From: an uncultured Prevotella sp.
GTDB taxonomy: Bacteria; Bacteroidota; Bacteroidia; Bacteroidales; Bacteroidaceae
Assembly: GCA_945875635.1 (NCBI GenBank)
Contig: CAMCLD010000015.1
Location: 1 to 47,000 of the forward strand
Reading direction: 5' to 3'
Length of the DNA: 47,000 nt
The position numbers and the translations under genes are program-made. This document shows positions 25,819 to 33,698 of this stretch, piece by piece. The notes beneath the pieces are model-generated. The model was not told the origin of the DNA, made no database searches, and saw nothing but the letters and a program-made list of their open reading frames with translations. Position 1 is the stretch's first letter. Every line of letters begins with the position of its first letter.

Positions 25819-26649
25819 CTATACTTTTTCTACCGGGACTTGAATAATAGAGAGCCACAACTCGGGGTTTGCCTTATTCCATACCCCATCTATATATGAG
25901 CAACGAGGCTTGTCTGCAATCTTATAGCCGTGCTCTTCTATGTACTTGAATAGTTCGGTATAAGATTCGTAGAAGCGATCGTAAGGACCGTAGTGCTTCA
26001 TACAAATCGCCATTGGTACTGCACTTAGTTTCTTAAATTGAACAACAAACGAATCCTTACCCATTTCCTCCACTTGTTCGCAGTACTCAATATCAATGTC
26101 TGTAGGCGAGTATTCTTTATTGTGCTCAATAGTGAAGCAGTAACCAGGAGGAGGACATTTACATCCAAGACGCTGCATTTCCGGTCCGATGACATAACAG
26201 CACATCTCTCCAATGGCTTCATAACTTGGTATTACTTCTCTATGACTTGCCACAATGATTTCGGGCAGTGACTGAACTGAAATTTTTCCCATTTTACTGA
26301 TTTCTTTTAAGGAGCGTATCCATTTGAGCAGTTTTTCCCGACGGTCAAGCAACATGCGCAGACGCTCCTCGGTTTCTTTTATCTTACTTGTCAGCTGGCT
26401 GATACTGGGAGCATGCGATTCTTCCTCGTACAGCATGCCTATCTCGTCAAGCGAGAAGCCGAGTCTTTGCAGCCCGCGTATATTGTTTAAACGCTGCATT
26501 TGGTCAACTGTGTAATAGCGGTATCCAGTCCATTCATCCACATCATAAGGTATCAGAAGTCCTTTTCGCTCGTAGTGACGCAAAGTTTTCACCGTTAACT
26601 GCATCATATTTGAAAACTCTCCGATTTTTAACTTTGTCTTGTAACTCAT
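25819..26649 (-). CDS. MerR-family regulator with GyrI-like ligand domain
   Basis: This 276-residue protein starts MSYKTKLKIGEFSNMMQLTV. It has a MerR winged helix (FSNMMQLTVKTLRHYERKGLL, then GYRYYTVDQM), a dimerising coiled coil (about 80-125), and a C-terminal GyrI-like/AraC effector domain (VPMAICMKHYGPYDRFYESY) as in BmrR/BltR multidrug regulators. It has no Cys cluster typical of metal-sensing MerR. The longer frame to 26688 starts within the -7 box, so the ATG at 26649 is used. The promoter carries a fitting dyad in its spacer, indicating self-regulation. No adjacent efflux target is seen in the window. Confidence 0.92.
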   Translation of the reverse strand: MSYKTKLKIGEFSNMMQLTVKTLRHYERKGLLIPYDVDEWTGYRYYTVDQMQRLNNIRGLQRLGFSLDEIGMLYEEESHAPSISQLTSKIKETEERLRMLLDRREKLLKWIRSLKEISKMGKISVQSLPEIIVASHREVIPSYEAIGEMCCYVIGPEMQRLGCKCPPPGYCFTIEHNKEYSPTDIDIEYCEQVEEMGKDSFVVQFKKLSAVPMAICMKHYGPYDRFYESYTELFKYIEEHGYKIADKPRCSYIDGVWNKANPELWLSIIQVPVEKV

Positions 26650-26685
26650 AATCGCGATTTGTTTATTGATTTTGCTAAGCGGTTG

Positions 26686-26719
26686 CAAAGTTATACTATG
26701 ACCTTAGGTACGAGTCAAA
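26686..26719 (-). promoter_or_regulatory. merR promoter with MerR-type operator in an overlong spacer
   Basis: On the minus strand, TTTG (complement of 26716-26719) and TAACTTTG (complement of 26686-26693) are 22 bp apart, longer than the usual 19-20. The dyad ACTnnnACCT-n-AGGTnnnAGT (26695-26715) fills this spacer exactly, as MerR operators do. Confidence 0.85.
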
Positions 26720-26863
26720 CATTTAGAGGATATTTAACATAAATTTAACTCTAAAAGATCGTCTTTCTATACATCTGCGGTATGTTTGCATCATGCCAAT
26801 TATTCTTCTTCGATATTAAGGGAAAAAGATGGGGAAATAGGCTGTTTTCATAAAAAAATGCCT

Positions 26864-26871
26864 TAATTTTG
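26864..26871 (+). promoter_or_regulatory. Isolated -7 box TAATTTTG
   Basis: TAATTTTG is followed by the micro-frame ATG AAG TAA at 26877, then by an AAAGTTTCGCAAGT unit and the composite repeat. It may be the promoter of DUF6078 or the relic of a gene replaced by the repeat. The -33 element is weak. Confidence 0.4.
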
Positions 26872-26900
26872 CAAAATGAAGTAATTAAAGTTTCGCAAGT

Positions 26901-27087
26901 AAAGGAAGGCAAGAAAGAAGTTATGATGAGGAGTTATGGTGGGGAGTTATGATGGGGAGTTATGATGGGGAGTTATGATAAGCCAATACCCGTCAATAAT
27001 CAATAATCAGCAATCAACAATCAGTAATCAGCAATCAACAATCAGCAATCAACAATCAGCAATCAGTAATCAACAATCAGTAATCAA
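26901..27087 (+). repeat. Composite tandem repeat element, copy B
   Basis: The leader AAAGGAAGGCAAGAAAGAAG (26901 onward) is followed by five 13-bp units ending at 26977, the core ATAAGCCAATACCCGTCAAT (26978-26997), then twelve AATCAnn heptamers to about 27087. It lies in the gap 26650-27178, which otherwise has no gene. Confidence 0.93.
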
Positions 27088-27139
27088 ATACCCTTTCAGG
27101 GGTGAAACATTTGGCTCCTTTTAACTCCTAAAGTTGAGC

Positions 27140-27155
27140 ACATGCGAAACTTAAG
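27140..27155. repeat. Dispersed repeat unit ACATGCGAAACTTAAG
   Basis: Identical to 2612-2627 and preceded by the same TTGAG. Further related units lie at 27770-27785 and, in reverse, at 13445-13460. Confidence 0.8.
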
Positions 27156-27178
27156 TAATTCACAAATTGAATGTACAA

Positions 27179-27619
27179 ATGAAGAAGACAACGAAGATTT
27201 ACAAGGACATACCGGCAGGCTATCCGCTCTGCCTCCACAACGACTGCCCGATGGCAGACAGCTGCCTGCGCCAGTTGGCATATCGGCGGCATGAGGAATT
27301 AGGCACATTTCTGAAACTCATCAATCCATCCCAGTGCAGCAAGCGGGAGGACTGCACACACTATGTGAGCAACAAGCCCGTGAGGTTTGCCAAGGGTTTT
27401 GTGAACTTCCAAAAGCGGATGTACCCCGACCAGTATGACAAGTTCATGACACTGCTCATCTGCCACTTCGGACGCAACCAATACTTCAAGCGAAGACGGG
27501 GCGACATCGCCCTCCCTCCCGAGGAACAAGAGGTTGTAAAGATTGCTCTCGAAAAGGCAGGAGTTACCAAGCTGATGGAGTTTGACGAATACTTAGAGAC
27601 CATCAATTGGATTCCATAA
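27179..27619 (+). CDS. DUF6078 family protein
   Basis: This 146-residue cytoplasmic protein begins MKKTTKIYKDIPAGYPLC. An N-terminal Cys cluster (CLHNDCPMADSC) is followed by another Cys pair (CSKREDC), and the C-terminal part has LICHFGRNQYFKRRRGDIAL and PPEEQEVVKIAL, which I recognise as DUF6078, a Bacteroidales family of unknown function. The Cys spacing suggests metal binding. The TTG at 27167 is rejected in favour of the ATG at 27179. The gene stands alone, behind the composite repeat. Confidence 0.8.
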   Translation: MKKTTKIYKDIPAGYPLCLHNDCPMADSCLRQLAYRRHEELGTFLKLINPSQCSKREDCTHYVSNKPVRFAKGFVNFQKRMYPDQYDKFMTLLICHFGRNQYFKRRRGDIALPPEEQEVVKIALEKAGVTKLMEFDEYLETINWIP

Positions 27620-27650
27620 ATAAAGCCAACTGACTTCAAAGGCAGTCGAA

Positions 27651-27722
27651 GTTATTTGGTACTCCAGTATTATACAATTGACACTCCAGTACCAACGGCA
27701 TGGTACTCCAGTACCAAATAAC
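27651..27722. repeat. Long inverted repeat with ACTCCAGTA units
   Basis: GTTATTTGGTACT (27651-27663) and AGTACCAAATAAC (27710-27722) are perfect 13-bp arms. Three CTCCAGTA units (27662-27669, 27683-27690, 27706-27713) lie in or next to the arms, and GGTACT-CC-AGTACC (27702-27715) is itself a palindrome. It could form alternative hairpins after the DUF6078 gene. There is no U-tract. Confidence 0.8.
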
Positions 27723-27848
27723 AGAAACCAAAAAAGATACTGGATGTGTTGTATGATTCATGATAGGAGACATGAGAAACTTAAGTGATTTTTTGACATC
27801 TGGCATGAATGAGTCCATATGCCATCAGCACTAAAAAAAGCTAAATAT

Positions 27849-27879
27849 TTTGGGAATTCATCTTTTTGTAGTACCTTTG
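27849..27879 (+). promoter_or_regulatory. Promoter of the MORN-yhcH-glgB operon
   Basis: TTTG (27849-27852), a 19-bp spacer, TACCTTTG (27872-27879), with the start codon at 27905. A strong match to the Bacteroidetes consensus. Confidence 0.8.
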
Positions 27880-27904
27880 GAAAGATTTTAACATCATTTC
27901 AATC

Positions 27905-29017
27905 ATGACAAGACAGACAATTACCATATTACTCATATTCTTCTCTTTTTCATGTAATGCACAGCAGATAAAAATAGGCACATGGACAACACGTGACGGT
28001 GGTGCATATACCGGTGAAATAGTCTCTGGAAAAGCACATGGCAAGGGAACATGCAAATATCCCAACGGAAACACATACGAAGGAGAATACGTGAAAGGCA
28101 AAAGACAAGGAAACGGTACCTATCAGTTTGCAGATGGAGAAAGATACGAAGGACAATGGTTCCAAGACCAACAGCATGGACAAGGGACATATTATTTCAT
28201 GAACAACAACAAATATGTAGGATTGTGGTTCAGAGACTATCAGGAAGGACATGGCATAATGTATTATTATAATGGAGATGTCTATGACGGGAACTGGCTG
28301 CAAGACATGAGAGAAGGCGAAGGGAAATACACATTCTCCAATGGAGCTTATTACAAAGGAAGCTGGAAGTCGGACAAGAAGAATGGCAAAGGCGAGTTCA
28401 ACTGGGGAGATGGCTCTTCATACGTTGGAGACTGGGTTGACAACATGAAGCACGGAAAAGGGTTATATAAGTTCTCAGACGGTGACAGCTATGACGGAGA
28501 ATGGAAAAATGACCTGCAAGACGGCAAAGGTGTCTATAAGTTTGCAAGTGGAGACATCTACGAGGGAGAATACCGTGGAGGAGAGAGGACAGGACAAGGG
28601 CTTTTCAACTACTCAAATGGTGACAAATATGCCGGTCATTTCCTGAAAGGAGACAAATCTGGATTCGGCACCATGACATGGGCAAATGGCGACATATACG
28701 TAGGCAACTGGGAAAGAGACCGTCAGAACGGTCAGGGCAAGCTTACCAACAAGACTCAGGATGTATATGAAGGACAATTCAAGGACGGGAAGCTTGAAGG
28801 TCTCATCATAATACATTATGCTGATGGCAGCAAGTTCAGAGGCACCTATCACAACGGAATCAGAAATGGTCAGGCCATTGAGGTTGACAAGGACGGAACA
28901 AGATTCGAAGGAGCATATCGTAACAACATACGGGACGGCAAGTTCGTAGAGAAAGACCGGAATGGAAGCATTATCGCAAATGGCGTATATGAGAATGGAA
29001 GGAGAATAGTGAAATAG
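27905..29017 (+). CDS. Exported MORN-repeat protein
   Basis: This 370-residue protein has a signal sequence (MTRQTITILLIFFSFSCNAQ; Cys17 could be a lipobox). The rest is about 14 consecutive MORN repeats of exactly 23 residues, pattern YxGxWxxGxxxGxGxYxxxxG, with very little linker. Repeats near residue 290 onward lose some glycines. MORN repeats form an elongated beta solenoid used for protein or lipid contact. With the two following genes only 28 and 38 bp apart, it probably belongs to a glycogen-related operon, but a direct role is not evident. Confidence 0.92.
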   Translation: MTRQTITILLIFFSFSCNAQQIKIGTWTTRDGGAYTGEIVSGKAHGKGTCKYPNGNTYEGEYVKGKRQGNGTYQFADGERYEGQWFQDQQHGQGTYYFMNNNKYVGLWFRDYQEGHGIMYYYNGDVYDGNWLQDMREGEGKYTFSNGAYYKGSWKSDKKNGKGEFNWGDGSSYVGDWVDNMKHGKGLYKFSDGDSYDGEWKNDLQDGKGVYKFASGDIYEGEYRGGERTGQGLFNYSNGDKYAGHFLKGDKSGFGTMTWANGDIYVGNWERDRQNGQGKLTNKTQDVYEGQFKDGKLEGLIIIHYADGSKFRGTYHNGIRNGQAIEVDKDGTRFEGAYRNNIRDGKFVEKDRNGSIIANGVYENGRRIVK

Positions 29018-29045
29018 TATTTTGTTACCCATAAATTATTATGTT

Positions 29046-29489
29046 ATGATTATAGACACATTGGAAAATCTGGAAAAGTACGTAAGCCTCAACGCTCTCT
29101 TTTCCGAGGTTGTTGCCTTCATAAAGACGAACGACCTTAACAAGCTGGAAGACGGAAAACACATCATCAAAGGCTCAGACCTGTTCCTCAACGTGCTGAC
29201 AACAGCTGGGAAGACACAGGAGGAGGCTGTCTTTGAGACACACCGCAACATGATAGACATACAGATTCCGCTTGACAACGACGAAGGATATGGTTACATG
29301 CCATTACAGGACATGCCTGCTGCGGAATACAATGAGACAAAGGATGTAAGTAAATATCCTGGCCTTCAAAGCAACAACGTTGTATGGTGCAAACCGGGCG
29401 AATTTGCAATGTTCTTCCCACAGGACGGACACCAGCCTTGCATAGGCAAAGGCAACATCCGCAAAGCCATTTTCAAGATAAAAGCATAG
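29046..29489 (+). CDS. YhcH/YjgK/YiaL family protein
   Basis: This 147-residue protein starts MIIDTLENLEKYVSLN. The cupin-like family motifs are present: HIIKGSDLFLNV, FETHRNMIDIQIPL and FAMFFPQDGHQPCIG, with His residues that bind metal in the family. Members are linked to sugar (sialic acid or pentose) metabolism, with an anomerase or isomerase role proposed. The ATG at 29046 is used; a non-ATG extension to 29022 is rejected. It lies between the MORN protein and glgB. Confidence 0.92.
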   Translation: MIIDTLENLEKYVSLNALFSEVVAFIKTNDLNKLEDGKHIIKGSDLFLNVLTTAGKTQEEAVFETHRNMIDIQIPLDNDEGYGYMPLQDMPAAEYNETKDVSKYPGLQSNNVVWCKPGEFAMFFPQDGHQPCIGKGNIRKAIFKIKA

Positions 29490-29527
29490 CATTACATTGT
29501 CAGTAATCTTTAACATACCTCAGAACA

Positions 29528-31606
29528 ATGGAAAAGACAACCAACAAATGCAAGGTAAAAAAGGCCGAGAAAAGTGAGAGTGTCAAGAAGAGCAGGACAC
29601 CTAAACACATCGGTATCGTAAAGAACGATGCCTATCTCGAACCATACGAGAACGCAATCCGCGGACGCCACGACCATGCAGTATGGAAGATTGGTCAGCT
29701 GACCGGAAATGGAAGACGAACGTTGTCTGAATTCGCAAGCGGTCATGACTATTACGGTCTTCACAAGACATCCCGTGGATGGGTATTCAGAGAGTGGGCA
29801 CCAAATGCTACAGACATCTATCTCGTTGGTGACTTCAACAACTGGAGTGAGGAGGAGAAATACAGGGCTAAAAGAATACAGGGCACTGGAAACTGGGAAC
29901 TGAAGCTATCCGCCAAAGCTCTTAAGCATGGTGACCTATACAAGATGCGGGTTCATTGGAATGGTGGAGAGGGAGAACGTATTCCTGCATGGGCAAGAAG
30001 AGTTGTCCAGGACGAACAGACCAAGATATTCTCTGCACAGGTATGGAATCCAGAACCTTATATCTGGAAGAAGAAGACCTTCAATCCAAAGAAAGACCCA
30101 TTACTCATATATGAATGCCACATCGGTATGGGTGAGGATGCAGAAAAGGTAGGAACCTACGATGAGTTTAGGGAGAATGTCCTGCCACGCATCATCAAGG
30201 ATGGCTACAACTGCATACAGATAATGGCTATTCAGGAACACCCTTACTATGGTTCGTTCGGATATCATGTGAGTTCGTTCTTTGCAGCAAGCAGCCGTTT
30301 CGGCACACCAGAGCAACTGAAACAGCTTATTGACACAGCGCACCAGAAGGGAGTTGCCGTCATAATGGATATCGTTCACTCACACGCCGTGAAGAACGAG
30401 ATAGAGGGTCTTGGCAATCTTGCAGGAGACCCAAACCAGTATTTCTATCCAGGCGGAAGACATGAGCACCCGGCATGGGACTCCTTATGTTTTGACTACG
30501 GAAAGGATGAGGTCATGCATTTCCTCCTTTCTAATTGCAAATACTGGATGGAGGAGTTCCATTTCGACGGATTCCGTTTCGACGGTGTAACATCCATGCT
30601 CTATTATAGCCATGGACTTGGAGAAGCGTTCTGTAATTATGGCGATTATTTCAACGGCCATCAGGACGACAATGCTATCTGCTATCTCACTATCGCCAAC
30701 AAGCTGATACACGAGGTTAACAAGAATGCCATAACCATAGCCGAAGAGGTAAGCGGTATGCCAGGACTTGCCGCTAAATTCGAAGATGGCGGATATGGTT
30801 TTGACTACCGTATGGCAATGAATATTCCAGACTACTGGATAAAAACCATCAAGGAGCTGAAAGACGAAGATTGGAAACCAAGTTCCATATTCTGGGAAGT
30901 CAAGAACAGGAGGTCTGATGAGAAGACAATTTCCTATTGCGAGAGTCACGACCAGGCTCTTGTAGGTGACAAGACTATCATCTTCCGACTCATTGATGCC
31001 GACATGTACTGGCATTTCAGGAAAGGAGACGAGAATGGCACCGTTCATAGAGGTATAGCTCTTCACAAAATGATAAGGCTTGTCACTGCCGCCGCCATTA
31101 ATGGTGGTTATCTCAATTTCATGGGCAACGAATTCGGTCATCCAGAATGGATTGACTTCCCAAGAGAAGGCAACGGATGGAGCTATAAGTACGCCCGGAG
31201 GCAATGGAATCTTGTTGACAACAAAGAGCTGTGCTACCATTATCTTGGCGACTTCGACAGGCAGATGATAAACGTTCTGAAGAGTGAGAAAGGCTTTAAC
31301 AAGACTCCCGTACAGGAGATTTGGCACAATGACGGTGACCAAGTACTCGCATTCATGAGGGGCGACCTTGTCTTTGTGTTCAACTTCTCTCCTACCCGCT
31401 CGTTTACAGACTATGGTTTCCTTGTTCCTACTGGCTCCTATGAGGTAGTGCTCAACACTGATGCCAAGGAATTTGGTGGCAATGGCTTTGCAGACGACAC
31501 CATAACTCACATGACGAACTATGACCCTCTATATGTCGAGGAACACAAGGAGTGGCTTAAGCTTTATATCCCTGCCCGTTCAGCCGTTGTACTGAAAAAG
31601 AACTGA
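29528..31606 (+). CDS. glgB: 1,4-alpha-glucan branching enzyme (eukaryotic-type GH13_8)
   Basis: This 692-residue protein has a Lys-rich N-terminal tail, a CBM48 domain (about 70-160; REWAPNATDIYLVGDFNNW), a GH13 barrel and an all-beta C-terminal domain. Catalytic residues are Asp352 in GFRFDGVTSM, Glu406 in IAEEVSG and Asp475 in ESHDQALVGD. It forms alpha-1,6 branches in glycogen in the cytoplasm. The length and the FRFDGVTSM motif match the plant/animal-like GH13_8 subfamily used by Bacteroidetes rather than E. coli-type GlgB. Third gene of the MORN operon, followed by a terminator. Confidence 0.96.
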   Translation: MEKTTNKCKVKKAEKSESVKKSRTPKHIGIVKNDAYLEPYENAIRGRHDHAVWKIGQLTGNGRRTLSEFASGHDYYGLHKTSRGWVFREWAPNATDIYLVGDFNNWSEEEKYRAKRIQGTGNWELKLSAKALKHGDLYKMRVHWNGGEGERIPAWARRVVQDEQTKIFSAQVWNPEPYIWKKKTFNPKKDPLLIYECHIGMGEDAEKVGTYDEFRENVLPRIIKDGYNCIQIMAIQEHPYYGSFGYHVSSFFAASSRFGTPEQLKQLIDTAHQKGVAVIMDIVHSHAVKNEIEGLGNLAGDPNQYFYPGGRHEHPAWDSLCFDYGKDEVMHFLLSNCKYWMEEFHFDGFRFDGVTSMLYYSHGLGEAFCNYGDYFNGHQDDNAICYLTIANKLIHEVNKNAITIAEEVSGMPGLAAKFEDGGYGFDYRMAMNIPDYWIKTIKELKDEDWKPSSIFWEVKNRRSDEKTISYCESHDQALVGDKTIIFRLIDADMYWHFRKGDENGTVHRGIALHKMIRLVTAAAINGGYLNFMGNEFGHPEWIDFPREGNGWSYKYARRQWNLVDNKELCYHYLGDFDRQMINVLKSEKGFNKTPVQEIWHNDGDQVLAFMRGDLVFVFNFSPTRSFTDYGFLVPTGSYEVVLNTDAKEFGGNGFADDTITHMTNYDPLYVEEHKEWLKLYIPARSAVVLKKN

Positions 31607-31647
31607 CGGACACCTTTCATTCGTTTAGGAAGAAATCTCTGATTCAT

Positions 31648-31677
31648 CCCCTCCCACTCTAAAGAGAATGGGAGGGG
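31648..31677 (+). terminator. Hairpin terminator after glgB
   Basis: CCCCTCCCA and TGGGAGGGG pair perfectly, with CTCT/AGAG able to extend the stem inside the loop. It is followed by AATAATTTTC. GC-rich stem plus a short T-run fits a terminator. Confidence 0.75.
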
Positions 31678-31702
31678 AATAATTTTCAAACAAGCAAAGC
31701 TT

Positions 31703-32812
31703 ATGTCAAGGATAATATCTGGAATGCATATTCTATGTGCTCTGGTTTTCTGCCTGTTCTCATTCTCATATCTATACTTCTACCAGTCGGACGTTCTGGC
31801 TGTGGCTCAGCATGTGGCATCGGATGGCAAGACATATTATATTCCTTTTGTATATGACCTTATCATCACCATTATTCTGTTGCTGCTGCAGATTTGCGTA
31901 TTCAAGATTTCCAAGCTATATCTACGCTTCCACTGGCTCACCTACCTGCCATCACTTCTAATCCTTACTTTCATAACTGACGTTCCCCCGTCTATTACAG
32001 AGGGGATAGGACTTGGAGTGTGGATTTGGGTCTTTCCACTAACACTGGCTATTATAGCATTTGCCATCTATCTGGCAAGGAACTATCAGGAGATAGAGCC
32101 TTTACAAAAAGAGGCACTAATCATGTCAAACCTGTTGTGGATGAACATCATTCCGATTGGAATATGTCTTACGTTGATGGGCTTCATCAGCAGCAACGAC
32201 CTTGAATTTCACAAGCAGGCGCATATTGAGAGATTGATTTTACAGGGGGAATACGAAAAAGCTTATGACATGACCTTTCAGCTTGCAAAAGACAACCAGT
32301 CAGCACTAATGCTCCGTTCATACGCCCTATGGCTTGGCAACCAACTTGGTGAGAGACTGTTTGAACATCCAATATATGGAACGAGCAAGATGCTTGCCCC
32401 CGGCAGAGATTCCATAAAAACTTATCTTCTGCCAGAAGAGCCTTTAAAAAGAAGGGTAAGACTGAACGTTGAATATGTATTGTGTCGTAAGCTAATAGAC
32501 CGGGACTTGAAGTCTTTCTCCTTTGTGCTTCACAAATACTACCCTCAGGATGTGAAGCTTCAAAAGCATTACCGTGAGGCTTTAGCTCTGGACAACGACA
32601 TGACATCCCACTGCGATTCGCTATGGAGGGATTCCGTAACGGAGGTGTCTCTGTCAAGGTTCAAGTTTCTTCTTGCTGGTGAGGATTCTGCAAAAATGTG
32701 CAAATCACCTATAAGGATAAACAAAAACCTCATTCCACATCCTTCAAGACTAAAACTGAAGGAACAGTTCGGAAACACCTATTGGTATTATTATTACAAA
32801 TTGGAAGATTAG
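31703..32812 (+). CDS. Multi-spanning membrane protein, DUF6057-like
   Basis: This 369-residue protein has about five membrane helices in the first 170 residues (for example LCALVFCLFSFSYLYFY, LIITIILLLLQICVF, WIWVFPLTLAIIAFAIYLA). A soluble C-terminal half follows, with helical-repeat character (AYDMTFQLAKDNQSALMLRSYALWL) and the phrase HKYYPQDVKLQKHYREALAL. This layout matches DUF6057, a Bacteroidales family of unknown function, which is often longer; the present protein may be a short member. A TPR-like role in protein contact is conceivable. It stands after the glgB terminator, with no clear promoter of its own. Confidence 0.7.
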   Translation: MSRIISGMHILCALVFCLFSFSYLYFYQSDVLAVAQHVASDGKTYYIPFVYDLIITIILLLLQICVFKISKLYLRFHWLTYLPSLLILTFITDVPPSITEGIGLGVWIWVFPLTLAIIAFAIYLARNYQEIEPLQKEALIMSNLLWMNIIPIGICLTLMGFISSNDLEFHKQAHIERLILQGEYEKAYDMTFQLAKDNQSALMLRSYALWLGNQLGERLFEHPIYGTSKMLAPGRDSIKTYLLPEEPLKRRVRLNVEYVLCRKLIDRDLKSFSFVLHKYYPQDVKLQKHYREALALDNDMTSHCDSLWRDSVTEVSLSRFKFLLAGEDSAKMCKSPIRINKNLIPHPSRLKLKEQFGNTYWYYYYKLED

Positions 32813-32816
32813 TTGA

Positions 32817-33056
32817 CACAAGTTTCGCATGTCTTCGACATGCTGTCAGTTAACGAGTTGCTCAAGGAGTTCCCTTGAGCTTGCGAAAAAAACAAGTTGC
32901 TACTCTTCTTGTTTGTTTTTTTTCAATGACCAGAACAACTAATAACCTGTTGACTTGTCAACTTGTTAACCTTAAGCAAGTTTTAACTTGCGAACCAACG
33001 GTCACTGGCCGAAGGGAAAAGGAGTTCCCTTGAGCTTTGCGAAAAACTTGAATTAT
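32817..33056. repeat. Field of dispersed hairpin and 34-bp repeats
   Basis: No gene is seen between 32813 and 33086. The region holds AAGTTTCGCATGT followed by hairpin CATGTC-TTC-GACATG, two GAGTTCCCTTGAGCTT-GCGAAAAA segments (near 32869 and 33022), GTTAACTTG-type units, and the second copy of the 34-bp repeat TGCGAACCAACGG (32989-33022). Confidence 0.85.
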
Positions 33057-33086
33057 TGAAAAGCTGGGAATAAACGTGCCTATGGC

Positions 33087-33641
33087 TTACAATGACTCTG
33101 AAACTATCTGCCTTAACTCTTCCTCCGGAATGTAACCCTTTCTTATAATGGTTCCATCCTGTGCGATAACAAAAACGTACGGTATGGCATCTATACCATA
33201 CATTTCAACGATTCTGCTACGCCATCCCTTCAAATCGGAGACATTTGTCCATTCAAGCTCCATGCGGCGAATGGTCTCTGTCCAGGCTCTGTAGTCATTG
33301 TCGAGTGACACTCCAACAACACCAAGTCCCTTGTCCTTATACTCACCATAAAGGCTCTTCAGTCCGCCAATAGCCTTCATACACGGTCCACACCACGATG
33401 CCCACACATCGACGACAGTGACCTTGTTCTTTGCCACTTCGTCCATTATTGACACCATTCCAGCATCAGGGTTGCTGAGTTTCAAATCATTGAATTTCTC
33501 TTTGTCTGTCTTCTCTGTAGTATCTTGGAGCGTCTTACTTGCATCCCTGTTCTTTGCACACGAAGGAGTCACAGCCATAATGGCACATGAGATGCCTATT
33601 ACCGCCACCTTGCACATTGTTGTCATTAATGTATTTCTCAT
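33087..33641 (-). CDS. TlpA-like thioredoxin lipoprotein
   Basis: This 184-residue protein has a signal peptide with a possible lipobox (TPSC, Cys28) and a thioredoxin domain with WCGPC in VVDVWASWCGPCMKAIGG and a cis-Pro segment IDAIPYVFVI. It belongs to the periplasmic TlpA/ResA group, which reduces disulfides in exported proteins or cytochrome c maturation. An alternative start lies at codon 6. It lies 57 bp downstream of the TonB-dependent receptor, in the same operon. Confidence 0.92.
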   Translation of the reverse strand: MRNTLMTTMCKVAVIGISCAIMAVTPSCAKNRDASKTLQDTTEKTDKEKFNDLKLSNPDAGMVSIMDEVAKNKVTVVDVWASWCGPCMKAIGGLKSLYGEYKDKGLGVVGVSLDNDYRAWTETIRRMELEWTNVSDLKGWRSRIVEMYGIDAIPYVFVIAQDGTIIRKGYIPEEELRQIVSESL

Positions 33642-33698
33642 AAGCGTTTATCGTTTGCCCCAATTCAGTCATCAGACCTATCTGGGATTGATTAAACA

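Noticed and set aside
30485..31510. 341-codon minus-strand frame
   Set aside because: It is antisense to glgB, whose catalytic motifs are all present on the plus strand.
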